In this document: positions 42,613 through 51,117 of the stretch, piece after piece
How positions within the stretch are numbered: the stretch's first letter is position 1
Layout: every line of letters begins with the position of its first letter
Source: Leptospiraceae bacterium
GTDB lineage: Bacteria > Spirochaetota > Leptospiria > Leptospirales > Leptospiraceae
Direction: 5' to 3'
DNA length: 64,000 nt
Assembly: GCA_017996175.1 (NCBI GenBank)
Contig: JAGOHK010000001.1
Coordinates: 108,666-172,665 of the forward strand
Made by a program: the position numbers and the translations under genes
Notes under the pieces: generated by a model
The model's database searches: none
Seen by the model: the letters and a program-made list of their open reading frames with translations, nothing else
What the model was told of the DNA's origin: nothing

Positions 42613-43716
42613 ATGCAAGAACTTGATTCAATTAGTATAAAAGGTTTTAAAAGCATTGCTTCCATTGAGGATTTAAAACTGGGAGCAATTAATTTAGTTA
42701 TTGGTGCTAATGGTTCTGGAAAATCCAATTTCATTGGAGTATTCTCATTCTTAAATGCAATTCGAGAAGGTCGTTTACAAGAATATGTAATTAAAAATGG
42801 AGGAGCAGATAAAATACTACATTTTGGTTCTAAAGTGACAGATAAGATTGACATTCATATCTCTTTTCAAGGTGGGATTAATCAATATGATATTTCATTA
42901 ACTTCTGCTGCGTCAGATGAAATTATCCCTAGGTCTGAATTTGTTTATTTTTGGGATAAGACTTATTCATCCCCACTTGGGAAACCCATTGATCGATTAG
43001 GCAAAGAAGCTGGAATTAGCAAAAAAAATCTACCGGAAATTGCTGACTATGTTAGAAAACGTCTCGATCGCTGGCGACTTTACCATTTTCACGATACGAG
43101 CATAACTTCGCCAATGAAAAAGACATGCTCAATAAATGATAATAGATATTTGCGACCAGATGGTTCAAATCTTGCGGCTTACCTATATTACCTGCTTCAA
43201 ACTCATCCAATTTCTTATGAACTTATTCGCAAGACTGTTCAAAGAGTTGCTCCTTTTTTTGACGATTTCATTTTAGAGCCACAAAAGTTAAATCAAAATA
43301 ATATCCAGTTGGAGTGGAGGCATAAAGGTTCTGACACTTACTTTGATGCAGCCTCTCTTTCTGATGGAACACTTAGATTTATTGCTCTTACTACATTATT
43401 TTTACAACCTGAAGAATTTAGACCTTCTATTATCCTTGTCGACGAACCGGAGTTAGGATTGCATCCATTTGCAATTACAATGCTCGCCTCTCTCATAAAA
43501 CAAGCTTCAAAGAAAACGCAAGTAATCATCTCAACACAATCTTCGTTGTTACTTGATCATTTTGAAATCGAAGATGTTTTAGTAGCTAATCGTATAAATG
43601 GAAGTACTCAATTTTCTAGATTGGATTCACAAAAATTAGATGTTTGGCTAAATGATTATAGCCTGGGTCAACTGTGGGAGAAAAATGAACTTGAAGGTCG
43701 ACCAAAGGTTGAATAA
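42613..43716 (+). CDS. AAA family ATPase (ABC/SMC-like, AAA_21)
   Basis: 367 residues. It opens SISIKGFKSIASIEDLKLGAINLVIGANGSGKSN, a RecF/SMC-type N-terminus with Walker A GANGSGKS. A signature-like SDGTLRFIALTTLF follows, then Walker B IILVDEPELGLHP and the H-loop region QVIISTQSSLLLDHF. There is no long coiled coil. Such ATPases are often encoded with a TOPRIM-like partner; here the DUF4276 gene follows after 5 bp. OLD, Gabija, PARIS and RloA/RloB defence systems use the same general pairing, so a phage-defence role is plausible but unproven. Confidence 0.85.
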   Translation: MQELDSISIKGFKSIASIEDLKLGAINLVIGANGSGKSNFIGVFSFLNAIREGRLQEYVIKNGGADKILHFGSKVTDKIDIHISFQGGINQYDISLTSAASDEIIPRSEFVYFWDKTYSSPLGKPIDRLGKEAGISKKNLPEIADYVRKRLDRWRLYHFHDTSITSPMKKTCSINDNRYLRPDGSNLAAYLYYLLQTHPISYELIRKTVQRVAPFFDDFILEPQKLNQNNIQLEWRHKGSDTYFDAASLSDGTLRFIALTTLFLQPEEFRPSIILVDEPELGLHPFAITMLASLIKQASKKTQVIISTQSSLLLDHFEIEDVLVANRINGSTQFSRLDSQKLDVWLNDYSLGQLWEKNELEGRPKVE

Positions 43717-43721
43717 AACGA

Positions 43722-44396
43722 ATGAGTAGAATTATAGTTCACGTAGAAGGTCAGACAGAAGAAGAATTTGTAAATGAAGTTTTATCCAAGCATTTACAAA
43801 ACTTTGGTCATCAAATTAGTGCGAGGTTATTAGGCAATTCTCGCAATAAAATTAAACGTGGTGGAATTCGTGACTGGAGTATTGTTCGTAAAGATATTAC
43901 CAATCATCTAAATGGAGATAATGCTTGTTATTCAACAACGATGGTAGATTATTATGCACTCCCACTGAATTGGCCAGGACGAGCAAAAGCAATTGAATTA
44001 CCTTTTCCAAAGAAAATTCCACATATTCAAAAAGAATTATCTAAAGATATTTGTTTACTAATGGGAAAAAATTTTAATCCTTCTAGATTTATACCGTATG
44101 TGATGATGCATGAATTTGAAGGATTACTTTTCAGTAATTGTACAATTTTTGCAAATGCAATTGGACAACCAGATATTGCATCAGAATTTCAAATGATTCG
44201 AAATCAGTTTACGACTCCCGAAGAAATCAATGATTCACCTACTACAGCTCCATCTAAACGAATTGAGAATCTTGTCCCGGAATATCAAAAGCCCCTTCAT
44301 GGTAATTTAGCTATATTAGAAATTGGCTTAAATAATATTCGCAGCGAGTGTCCATTTTTTCATTTGTGGGTCACAAGTCTGGAAAATTTAAAATAA
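43722..44396 (+). CDS. DUF4276 protein (TOPRIM-like partner of the ATPase)
   Basis: 224 residues. It starts IIVHVEGQTEEEFVNEVL, with the Glu of TOPRIM folds, and has the DUF4276 hallmark YVMMHEFEGLLFSN around residue 130. The C-terminus has PSKRIENLVPEYQK and RSECPFFHLWVTSLENL, also typical. It lies 5 bp after the AAA ATPase gene. By analogy with RloB, OLD and AriB-type partners it may be a nuclease triggered by the ATPase; no activity is shown by sequence alone. Confidence 0.85.
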   Translation: MSRIIVHVEGQTEEEFVNEVLSKHLQNFGHQISARLLGNSRNKIKRGGIRDWSIVRKDITNHLNGDNACYSTTMVDYYALPLNWPGRAKAIELPFPKKIPHIQKELSKDICLLMGKNFNPSRFIPYVMMHEFEGLLFSNCTIFANAIGQPDIASEFQMIRNQFTTPEEINDSPTTAPSKRIENLVPEYQKPLHGNLAILEIGLNNIRSECPFFHLWVTSLENLK

Positions 44397-44406
44397 TATA
44401 TCAATT

Positions 44407-44688
44407 GTGCAGGGAAAAATTCAAGATTACCGAAATCAAAAACCCTCTACTGCAAAACTAATTGTCGAAATTGCGGTAAGTTCTATTTCTTATGATAGAG
44501 AAAAAGGAAGAACTTACGCAAAGGGATTGGTAGATGAGTATTGGATTGTAAACGTTAGCGGCAAATGCGTAGAAGTCTACAATCACCCTACAGGAAATTC
44601 CTACTCAAAAAAACATATCTTCTCAGCAACAGAAGATATTCCTCTATTCGGAAAAAGTATTTCATTAAAAGAAATCTTTGGCGACTAA
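44407..44688 (+). pseudogene. C-terminal fragment of a Uma2 family gene
   Basis: 93 codons from a GTG, matching only the second half of Uma2: KLIVEIAVSSISYDREKGRTYAKGLVDEYWIVNVSGKCVEVYNHP. The first half, with the metal-binding PDV motif, is missing. It begins 10 bp after the DUF4276 stop, with a nearby in-frame stop upstream. It is probably a remnant, though a short expressed protein cannot be excluded. Its sequence differs from the Uma2 at 19832, so it comes from another subfamily. Confidence 0.7.
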
Positions 44689-44791
44689 TAGTAATTCGCC
44701 TTTAATGATTAAGTGGCATTCGATCTATTTTTACTCGTATATACCGAAAATCCTATTCACTTTGAATTTATAAATTTTCACTTAACATAAA

Positions 44792-45238
44792 TTACCCGCG
44801 CCAATAACTCAAAATCATTCCAATCGCCTGGAGGCTAACAAAGTGATACCCCGCATTGATGATAAACAATTTCCAAGAGCGGCTCTCCCAAGCAATTTGT
44901 CCAAGTAACATAGGAACATGAAAACCGATCCATGTAAAAAATCCCCCAAAGAAACCATAAGTCCAAGCAGCCTGATCTGCACCTTGTCCCCAAACAGATG
45001 GACGCCAAACTTCTACTATATGAGCAAGAACGAACACAGATAAAATGGTTCCAACAATCATAAGAATCATGGACTTAGTCATTTGTTTCGAATCTGGTTT
45101 CATTTCATCAATATTGTATCCCATTTCCTTTGCCCAAGGTCTTCCGAAAACAGGACCGAACCAAAGAAACCCAATAAACATATTGGCGAGAACTGCCACG
45201 ATCATCGCATAAATATTAAAATGTAATGCTGGTTGCAT
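44792..45238 (-). CDS. DUF1761 family membrane protein
   Basis: 148 residues with four membrane helices. It shows the DUF1761 pattern: YAMIVAVLANMFIGFLWFGPVFGRPWAKEMGY, then a helix (ILMIVGTILSVFVLAHIVE), GFFGGFFTWIGFHVPMLLGQ and a final FIINAGYHFVSLQAIGMIL. Function unknown. It has an AAGGAGA ribosome site. It lies 24 bp downstream of the VIT/VWA gene on the same strand and may be cotranscribed. Confidence 0.85.
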   Translation of the reverse strand: MQPALHFNIYAMIVAVLANMFIGFLWFGPVFGRPWAKEMGYNIDEMKPDSKQMTKSMILMIVGTILSVFVLAHIVEVWRPSVWGQGADQAAWTYGFFGGFFTWIGFHVPMLLGQIAWESRSWKLFIINAGYHFVSLQAIGMILSYWRG

Positions 45239-45262
45239 AAAAATCTCCTTTAATAGACATAA

Positions 45263-48127
45263 CTACTTCATTTCAAATTCTCCGACGTCAACAATTTCTT
45301 TTACATCTTTCAATCTCATCGTAATTGCTTTCTCCACTTGGTTGACCCTTCCAAAATTTGTAGTTAAAGAAACTTGAATCGTTGTAGTTCCGGATAATAC
45401 TTGTTGGCTGCTTCCAAAGTAATTAGCTTGGATTTTATATTTTCCAGGGATTGCTTTTTTCAAAAGAAATTCTTCCGGACCATAACCTTCCCGAAAATCT
45501 TGTGACATTAGTCCGCCAATGCTAGTCTCATGTTGACCGTAGTAACATTTCTCTTCATTCGGATCAGTTACCCAAAGGTCTAAATCGGTATTATCCGCAT
45601 CCCATGTTAAAATTACCCGAAGGTCAACAGGCAGATTTTTCAGAAACCGTTTATCTATCTTGTCTAAATTTAATTCCGTTTTACAAGTTGCAATCATTGC
45701 GTTCATTTCATGAATAACAATTAATTGAATATCAGGAAATCGCGAATCCCATTTATTTTTAATCACTGAATAAAACAAATCTAAAGCTCTTTCATACTGC
45801 TTATCAGCCAAACAAGCAAGCGCCAAATCTCTGTAAGACTGAGGCTCCTCTTCCCTGATTTCTAAAACATCTTCAAAAATTTTAATCGCAAATTTCCACT
45901 GCTGGATTTGTAATAGACGATAGCCAAGGATTCTAAGAAGCTGATGGTTTTCCAAATTCATTTCTGCGATATTTGACAATACTCGCAAGGCGATTTCCGT
46001 TTGCTCTTTTTCTAAGAAGAAATCGGCTACATCTAAAAAGAAAGCAGAGCTGTTGGAGTTCATTTTTTTTTCGTTAAGGTAAACGGCGTATAGCTCCTTC
46101 TCGGATGCTTCTCTTAGTTTAGTTAAATACGATTCATCGGGACTCCATTTTTTTAATGTGATGGAACCAATTGCTGGAATTGATTCTTCCTTGGAAACTT
46201 GCTTAGGCTCTGGCTCATCTCCTGTCCCCATTAACAATGCACCTGTTTCGTAATCGCTCAAGCTAATATTCTCTTCATCATCACTAAACTCTTCTCCTTC
46301 TACTTCCGGTGGCATTGCAGAAAGGGGAGAAGGGTTATCTAGCATCTCTCGTCTCGCCCCTTTCTTTTTCGAAGAATCTTTTTTTTCTGGTTTAAAATCT
46401 TTATTCCACCAATCTATATGAGTTTGGAATTTTTCTGCTATTTCATCTAGATGATTTTTTTGTTCAGTTGCTTTTTCTTCTTCTTTTTGTTTTAGTAGAT
46501 CAAAGTATTCTTTTTGTAATTCTACAGGAGGAATGATTTGGTTGTTTACATAGTCTTCTATTCGATCTAGAACTAAAAGAGAAGTATTTCGGGTAACAAT
46601 GGAAAATTCTTTTCCTAAAGAAGTGATTTCTACTTTGTTCTTTTTGTAATTCAAATTTAATTCAGAAATTTTCTTTTGAGCAAAAATTCTTTCTATAAAA
46701 GAATCCTCTTTTTGATTTTCCTTTGCATTGATTGTAATTTTTTCTTGGTGCGTAACTTCATTTCCAAATCCGAAATTTAAAGTTAAACTGGCATTATCCG
46801 TATTTAGTATTCCAGCAAAAGAAATATCTTTCGATACAATCATAGGCAAAGAAGGATAAATCTCTTGAATACTTCCTTCCAAAAAAGTTGCTGAGAGAAA
46901 AGAATACATCTGGTTGCAAAGAATCTGAATCGAATCAACGAAAGTCAGCCTTGTGAGATTGAGATAAGCCCCACCTGTTTTTTTGGAGATATATTCTAAA
47001 TAAGAATGCTCGGCAGTTACGCTGGAGTTTATCGCATAAACAGGAGTTTGCGACAGTTTCAATTCTGAATCTCCAAAGTTGGAAACTCCATCACTCACTA
47101 GCAGGAATTCATCGCAAGTATATTTATTTAAATCCAAAGCCCCAAGCTGAGTTCCTCCATCGTATTTCACATCTTTTAAATATTGAATTACTTCATCGGT
47201 ATTTCCATTTTGAATTGTAAATATTTTAGCAGAATGAACCCAAAAACTAAATTGAACAATTTCTATAGTTAAATTTCCTATTTTCTGAAAGTATTCTTGT
47301 AGAAGTAAAAATTCTTTTTGTAAATCTCGATTTTTTCCAGAATCGGATGCATCCCATAGCAGACATATCTTAGTCGGTAATGTTTTAGGTCGAAATTTAC
47401 TTTCAGAAATTAAGTTTAAATAAAAGTAATTCTTATCGCTTGTTTTCTTGATGAGAGTCTTATGCTGATTATCCTCTTTTGGAATTAAAAATCCAATTTG
47501 TTTATTTGGAATGAATTTTTTAGATTTAAAATCTGCATGGAAGGATTTTTCAGACTTCTGAAATTCTAAATCGGTTAATTCATTTTGAAAGAGAATAGGT
47601 TTCGTTGTTTGATTTGGAATTTCAATCTGCAAAGAAAAATCATCTATCGAATCTTGAAAATGCAAAGGCATAAGATAAGCCCAGCCATTTTCCTTTAAGT
47701 CAAGCTCTTCTTCAAACGTGACCACAATACTTTTATAACCTTTCGCTGGAATGGGGTAAATCCTAGATTGAAAAACATTTCCGCGCGTAAGTTCTAGTAG
47801 CCCCGGATCAATTTTTTGTCGAATCGTTGACTCAAAGATTTGTCGACCCTTCGCTTTCTCTACAATAACAGCCTCTCTAAACTTCCCGTCGATCTCAAGC
47901 GCATATCCTGAAACACTCTGTCCTTGCAAAAGCGGGAATACAAATTGTCCTTCTAAAATTCTCTCAGAGACATTATAGAATTTGAGGCAAATCTTAGTTT
48001 GCGCAAAATTTCCGAGAATATTTATATCAATCGAACATTCCGAAATCGGAAGCGGAGTCATATCGGTATTTTCCTCAAGTCTTACGAGAAGGGTTGGGGG
48101 TACTTTGGGTATTGCTTCAGTATTCAT
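45263..48127 (-). CDS. VIT-VWA-TPR-DUF2135 protein
   Basis: 954 residues without a signal peptide. Residues 1-190 are a VIT domain (DINILGNFAQTKICLKFYNVSERILEGQFVFPLLQGQSV, EVVIV-like EAVIVEKAKGRQIFEST). A VWA domain begins about 245 (ICLLWDASDSGKNRDL, a MIDAS DxSxS variant). There is a charged linker (about 550-660) with ISLSDYETGALL. TPR-like helices span about 695-850 (RILGYRLLQIQQWKFAIKIFEDVLEI). The end is DUF2135: VILTWDADNTDLDLWVTDPNEEKCYYG, with YKIQANYFG. This arrangement is known in bacteria; function is unclear, perhaps protein assembly at the envelope. Confidence 0.88.
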   Translation of the reverse strand: MNTEAIPKVPPTLLVRLEENTDMTPLPISECSIDINILGNFAQTKICLKFYNVSERILEGQFVFPLLQGQSVSGYALEIDGKFREAVIVEKAKGRQIFESTIRQKIDPGLLELTRGNVFQSRIYPIPAKGYKSIVVTFEEELDLKENGWAYLMPLHFQDSIDDFSLQIEIPNQTTKPILFQNELTDLEFQKSEKSFHADFKSKKFIPNKQIGFLIPKEDNQHKTLIKKTSDKNYFYLNLISESKFRPKTLPTKICLLWDASDSGKNRDLQKEFLLLQEYFQKIGNLTIEIVQFSFWVHSAKIFTIQNGNTDEVIQYLKDVKYDGGTQLGALDLNKYTCDEFLLVSDGVSNFGDSELKLSQTPVYAINSSVTAEHSYLEYISKKTGGAYLNLTRLTFVDSIQILCNQMYSFLSATFLEGSIQEIYPSLPMIVSKDISFAGILNTDNASLTLNFGFGNEVTHQEKITINAKENQKEDSFIERIFAQKKISELNLNYKKNKVEITSLGKEFSIVTRNTSLLVLDRIEDYVNNQIIPPVELQKEYFDLLKQKEEEKATEQKNHLDEIAEKFQTHIDWWNKDFKPEKKDSSKKKGARREMLDNPSPLSAMPPEVEGEEFSDDEENISLSDYETGALLMGTGDEPEPKQVSKEESIPAIGSITLKKWSPDESYLTKLREASEKELYAVYLNEKKMNSNSSAFFLDVADFFLEKEQTEIALRVLSNIAEMNLENHQLLRILGYRLLQIQQWKFAIKIFEDVLEIREEEPQSYRDLALACLADKQYERALDLFYSVIKNKWDSRFPDIQLIVIHEMNAMIATCKTELNLDKIDKRFLKNLPVDLRVILTWDADNTDLDLWVTDPNEEKCYYGQHETSIGGLMSQDFREGYGPEEFLLKKAIPGKYKIQANYFGSSQQVLSGTTTIQVSLTTNFGRVNQVEKAITMRLKDVKEIVDVGEFEMK

Positions 48128-48240
48128 AATTTCAAATTCCTTATGATGTCAACATTTTGATTTCTAATAAAATTATTGTCAAGTTCTCTATTATCGAAGT
48201 TAGGCATTAAGAAGAAAATGCCTGAATTACGACACGCTAC

Positions 48241-48262
48241 CGCTATTCGACAGGCTCAGTGC
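48241..48262. repeat. Copy of the CTTGCACTGAGCCTGTCGAA module
   Basis: On the minus strand this reads CTTGCACTGAGCCTGTCGAA, identical to the inner module of the composite repeat at 19112-19193. It stands alone in the region between the VIT/VWA gene and the nucleotidyltransferase pair. Confidence 0.8.
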
Positions 48263-48354
48263 AAGTTTTTACCATTGACATCTGCTTTTATATAGAAAAT
48301 AATAAAGTTGACTTAAAGACTAAGAAGTCCGGATTATAGAGATTGGAGGAATAC

Positions 48355-48540
48355 ATGAAAATCATTGGATCTAAAAAAGATAGAACTCCACTCGAATGCC
48401 TCCTTGCTCAAAATAAATTAATTTCTGAACTGGAAAAACTCCGTCCAAACAAAAAGAAGAAAAACCTTGTTCTAAAATTTAAAACATGGAAAGAGCTAGA
48501 TGAGTTTAATTTAAAGAGGGCAATCGAATACGTTGAATAA
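48355..48540 (+). CDS. Small partner of the nucleotidyltransferase gene
   Basis: 61 residues from ATG 48355, seven bases after a TTGGAGG ribosome site; an upstream in-frame TTG would bury that site. Lys/Leu-rich and helical (TPLECLLAQNKLISELEKLRP, TWKELDEFNLKRAIEYVE). It overlaps the next start by eight bases. The gene pair resembles a two-gene toxin-antitoxin layout, in which this would be the small partner. No family name can be given. A second, decayed pair of this type is at 56233-56848. Confidence 0.65.
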   Translation: MKIIGSKKDRTPLECLLAQNKLISELEKLRPNKKKKNLVLKFKTWKELDEFNLKRAIEYVE

Positions 48541-49003
48541 TCCGCAAAGTAGTTTAACTCAAGTCTGCCTTTTATTGAAAAAGAATGATGTGAATTTTGT
48601 GATTATAGGTGCAAGGGCTTGTGCTTTACATGGATACGTTCGAGCAACCGAGGACATCGATGTTTTAATTCAGAACAATCGAGAGAATATCGAAAGAGTC
48701 ATTCAATGCATTCGAAAATTATACCCTCACTTGCAAGAAGAAATTACTGTTGAGGATTTTTATTCTAATATTGTAATAAAAATTTTAGACGAACCGGAGC
48801 TTGATATAACGCTCAGTGCTTGGTCACTAACGTATGAAGAAGCGAAAAAAGATATATGTAAAATTATTTTGGAGGATGTTGAAATTCCTTACCTTGGTTT
48901 AGAGTCATTGATTAAAAGCAAAGAAACAGAACGGGAACAAGATATCTGGGATGTTAAAATTTTAAAAGAACTCGCAAAAAAAAATAAGCAAGATACTAAA
49001 TAA
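48533..49003 (+). CDS. Nucleotidyltransferase-fold protein (AbiEii/MNT-like)
   Basis: 156 residues starting at a TTG that overlaps the previous stop. NFVIIGARACALHGYVRATEDIDVLIQNN contains the fold's glycine turn and the metal-binding DxD pair (EDIDVL). Later PELDITLSAW and a substrate-type helix (EIPYLGLESLIKSKETEREQDIWDVKIL) follow. The latter EREQDxxDVxxL motif is common in NTases that act as toxins or modify tRNA or protein. Coupled to the small gene upstream. The substrate is unknown. Confidence 0.8.
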   Translation: MNNPQSSLTQVCLLLKKNDVNFVIIGARACALHGYVRATEDIDVLIQNNRENIERVIQCIRKLYPHLQEEITVEDFYSNIVIKILDEPELDITLSAWSLTYEEAKKDICKIILEDVEIPYLGLESLIKSKETEREQDIWDVKILKELAKKNKQDTK

Positions 49004-49020
49004 TCTTTTTGGATAAATAA

Positions 49021-51117
49021 ATGTTTAAATCATTATTTTACTTACTGTTACTATTTCCTTTTTTTGCGTACGCGGAAAAAGCAGACCTCAATACACAAAT
49101 TGTCTCTGTCCGAGTCTACCAAGGAGCGGCTAACGTTACTCGGTCGGGAGACTTTATCCCACAGGGAAAATCTGGATTTAGAATTAAAAACCTAGGAATG
49201 AATATTGTGGATAGTTCTATCGCAATTCGGTTTTTACCTGAAAACACTGGAATTAAAATAAGGCGAATTAATATTATCCCCCAGGTCGAAAAAACTTTTA
49301 AAGACGAAGAAGTAAAAAAACTTGCAGATAGAGAAGAAATTCTTTCTCGAAAACTAAAAATCTTAACAGAAGAACTAGAAGCTATCAAAAAACAAAGAAG
49401 TTTTATTAGCTCCCTAACTCCTCAGAAAAAAGATATGACTCGGGAAAATTCTACAGAAATTTTAATGAATACAAATGCGTGGAGCGGCTACCAAAAATTA
49501 CTCACCAATATTCTGGATGAAAATTCAACCGCCGAATGGAAACTTCTAGAGTTACTAGATGAAACAAGAGAAGAGTTATTAGTCGTAGAATCCAAGATGG
49601 AATATTTTTCAAAATCCTCTTCTATTCAACACAAGGATATAGAAGTAGAGGTTAATTCTGATTCTGCGCAACCTGTAAAAGTATTCTTTGATTATATTAT
49701 AAATGATGCTTATTGGTATCCAAGGTATGAAGTAAAAGTTGACACAGTGGCAAAGACAAACCAAATTTCTTTTTTTGCACTCGTGAGAAATAATACAGGG
49801 GAAGATTGGAAAAATGTGAGTCTTGCTTTTTCGGCGGCGGATTTGAATAAAAAATTAGATTTACCTTCTGTGGATGAGTGGAGGATTTCCTATTACGAAA
49901 CACCGATGCAAGAGCAGTCCGCAAGAGGCTTAGCACGAGACACCAGCGGCTATGTACAAGATTTAGAAAGAAGAGAGTCTGATAGGAATAAAAAATCTGA
50001 TGATGCTAAGCTAGAATCACCCAAACCTGCACCAGCACCATATAGTCGTTCTCCTGGTTCAGGTAATAGCGCATTACCCGCAGATAAAACCAGATTACAA
50101 TCAGTTACCGAGGGAGGCGAAGAAATACAACAATCCCTAGATGGGGATAAGAGGTATCAGCCACAAAAAAGAAAAGCAGAATACTACAAAGCCCGGGACA
50201 TGCTCACGCAAGGAAATATAAAATCCCGCTCGAATGAAACGGAATCTAACTTGATTGAATTCAAAAATGTATTCGAAAACCAACAATCCTATTTTACGAA
50301 TCGAGACTTTAATAACGCAATTCGCACAGGCAAAGAAGCAATGGAAAAACTTTCTTTAATCAATCCAAAATTTCAATCGGAATTATCCCCTGCTCGAAAG
50401 GAAATAGAAGATACGGTAAGAAAATCTGCACTTATGCAAGCAAATTCTAAAATTACAACTGGACTTGTTTCTCCCCTAGAATCTTCCGGCGGTTACGACT
50501 ATCGGTATTCTGCCGCTTCTGGAAAAGAAACATTATTATCCGATAATTCATTTAACAGGGTATTAGTCTCACGGGAAACATTACCAACCAATTTAAGTTA
50601 CGAAACAGCTCCTGTGAAAATGAAATCCGTATTCCTTACATCGAATTCAGTATCTAGAAATAAAGAACCGCTTTTAAAAGGTCCATTAGATATTTATTCC
50701 AAAGAGGATTATATCACAACTTCCGTACTAAAAAATACAGCGACGGGAGAAGATTTAAAATTTGATTTGGGTCCCGAAGAAGATATTGAAGTAGAAAGAA
50801 AGGAAGATACTTTTCGTGAGAAAAAAGGATTTTTCTCCGGTCAAAATTCTATTACGACTACCGTAACAGTCCGATTAAAAAATCGAAAGAAGGAAAAAAC
50901 CTCTGTCCTAGTTGTAGACCGTATCCCTTATACAAACGATCCGCAGGCAAAGGTTGAAACCAAAAATCTTCCGCAGCAAAATGAACTTAGCCGCTCTGGA
51001 ATTTTGAAGTATCCGGTGGTAATTTCTGCTGGTGAAACAAAAGAAATTAAGTATGAGTATAAGATTCTTTATCCAGAAGAAACTAGAATCAAAGAAAAAC
51101 AAAGGGAGGAAGAGTGA
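49021..51117 (+). CDS. MuiA-like DUF4140/DUF4139 protein 1
   Basis: 698 residues. A signal peptide (LFYLLLLFPFFAYAEK) is followed by the DUF4140 N-domain (VRVYQGAANVTRSGDFIPQGKSGFRIKNL), a coiled-coil segment (about 95-130), and the DUF4139 beta-rich domain starting near 200 (VKVFFDYIINDAYWYPRYEVKVD, LVRNNTGEDWKNVSLAFSAAD). A low-complexity insert at about 310-450 (Pro/Ser/Asn-rich) interrupts it. C-terminal TTTVTVRLKNRKKEKTSVLVVDRIPYTNDP closes the fold. Members of the mucoidy-inhibitor A family are secreted and poorly understood. The next gene is a paralogue. Confidence 0.88.
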   Translation: MFKSLFYLLLLFPFFAYAEKADLNTQIVSVRVYQGAANVTRSGDFIPQGKSGFRIKNLGMNIVDSSIAIRFLPENTGIKIRRINIIPQVEKTFKDEEVKKLADREEILSRKLKILTEELEAIKKQRSFISSLTPQKKDMTRENSTEILMNTNAWSGYQKLLTNILDENSTAEWKLLELLDETREELLVVESKMEYFSKSSSIQHKDIEVEVNSDSAQPVKVFFDYIINDAYWYPRYEVKVDTVAKTNQISFFALVRNNTGEDWKNVSLAFSAADLNKKLDLPSVDEWRISYYETPMQEQSARGLARDTSGYVQDLERRESDRNKKSDDAKLESPKPAPAPYSRSPGSGNSALPADKTRLQSVTEGGEEIQQSLDGDKRYQPQKRKAEYYKARDMLTQGNIKSRSNETESNLIEFKNVFENQQSYFTNRDFNNAIRTGKEAMEKLSLINPKFQSELSPARKEIEDTVRKSALMQANSKITTGLVSPLESSGGYDYRYSAASGKETLLSDNSFNRVLVSRETLPTNLSYETAPVKMKSVFLTSNSVSRNKEPLLKGPLDIYSKEDYITTSVLKNTATGEDLKFDLGPEEDIEVERKEDTFREKKGFFSGQNSITTTVTVRLKNRKKEKTSVLVVDRIPYTNDPQAKVETKNLPQQNELSRSGILKYPVVISAGETKEIKYEYKILYPEETRIKEKQREEE

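Noticed and set aside
48308..48340. Promoter TTGACT...TTATAG before the nucleotidyltransferase pair
   Set aside because: The spacing of about 20 bases is too long for a confident sigma70 call.
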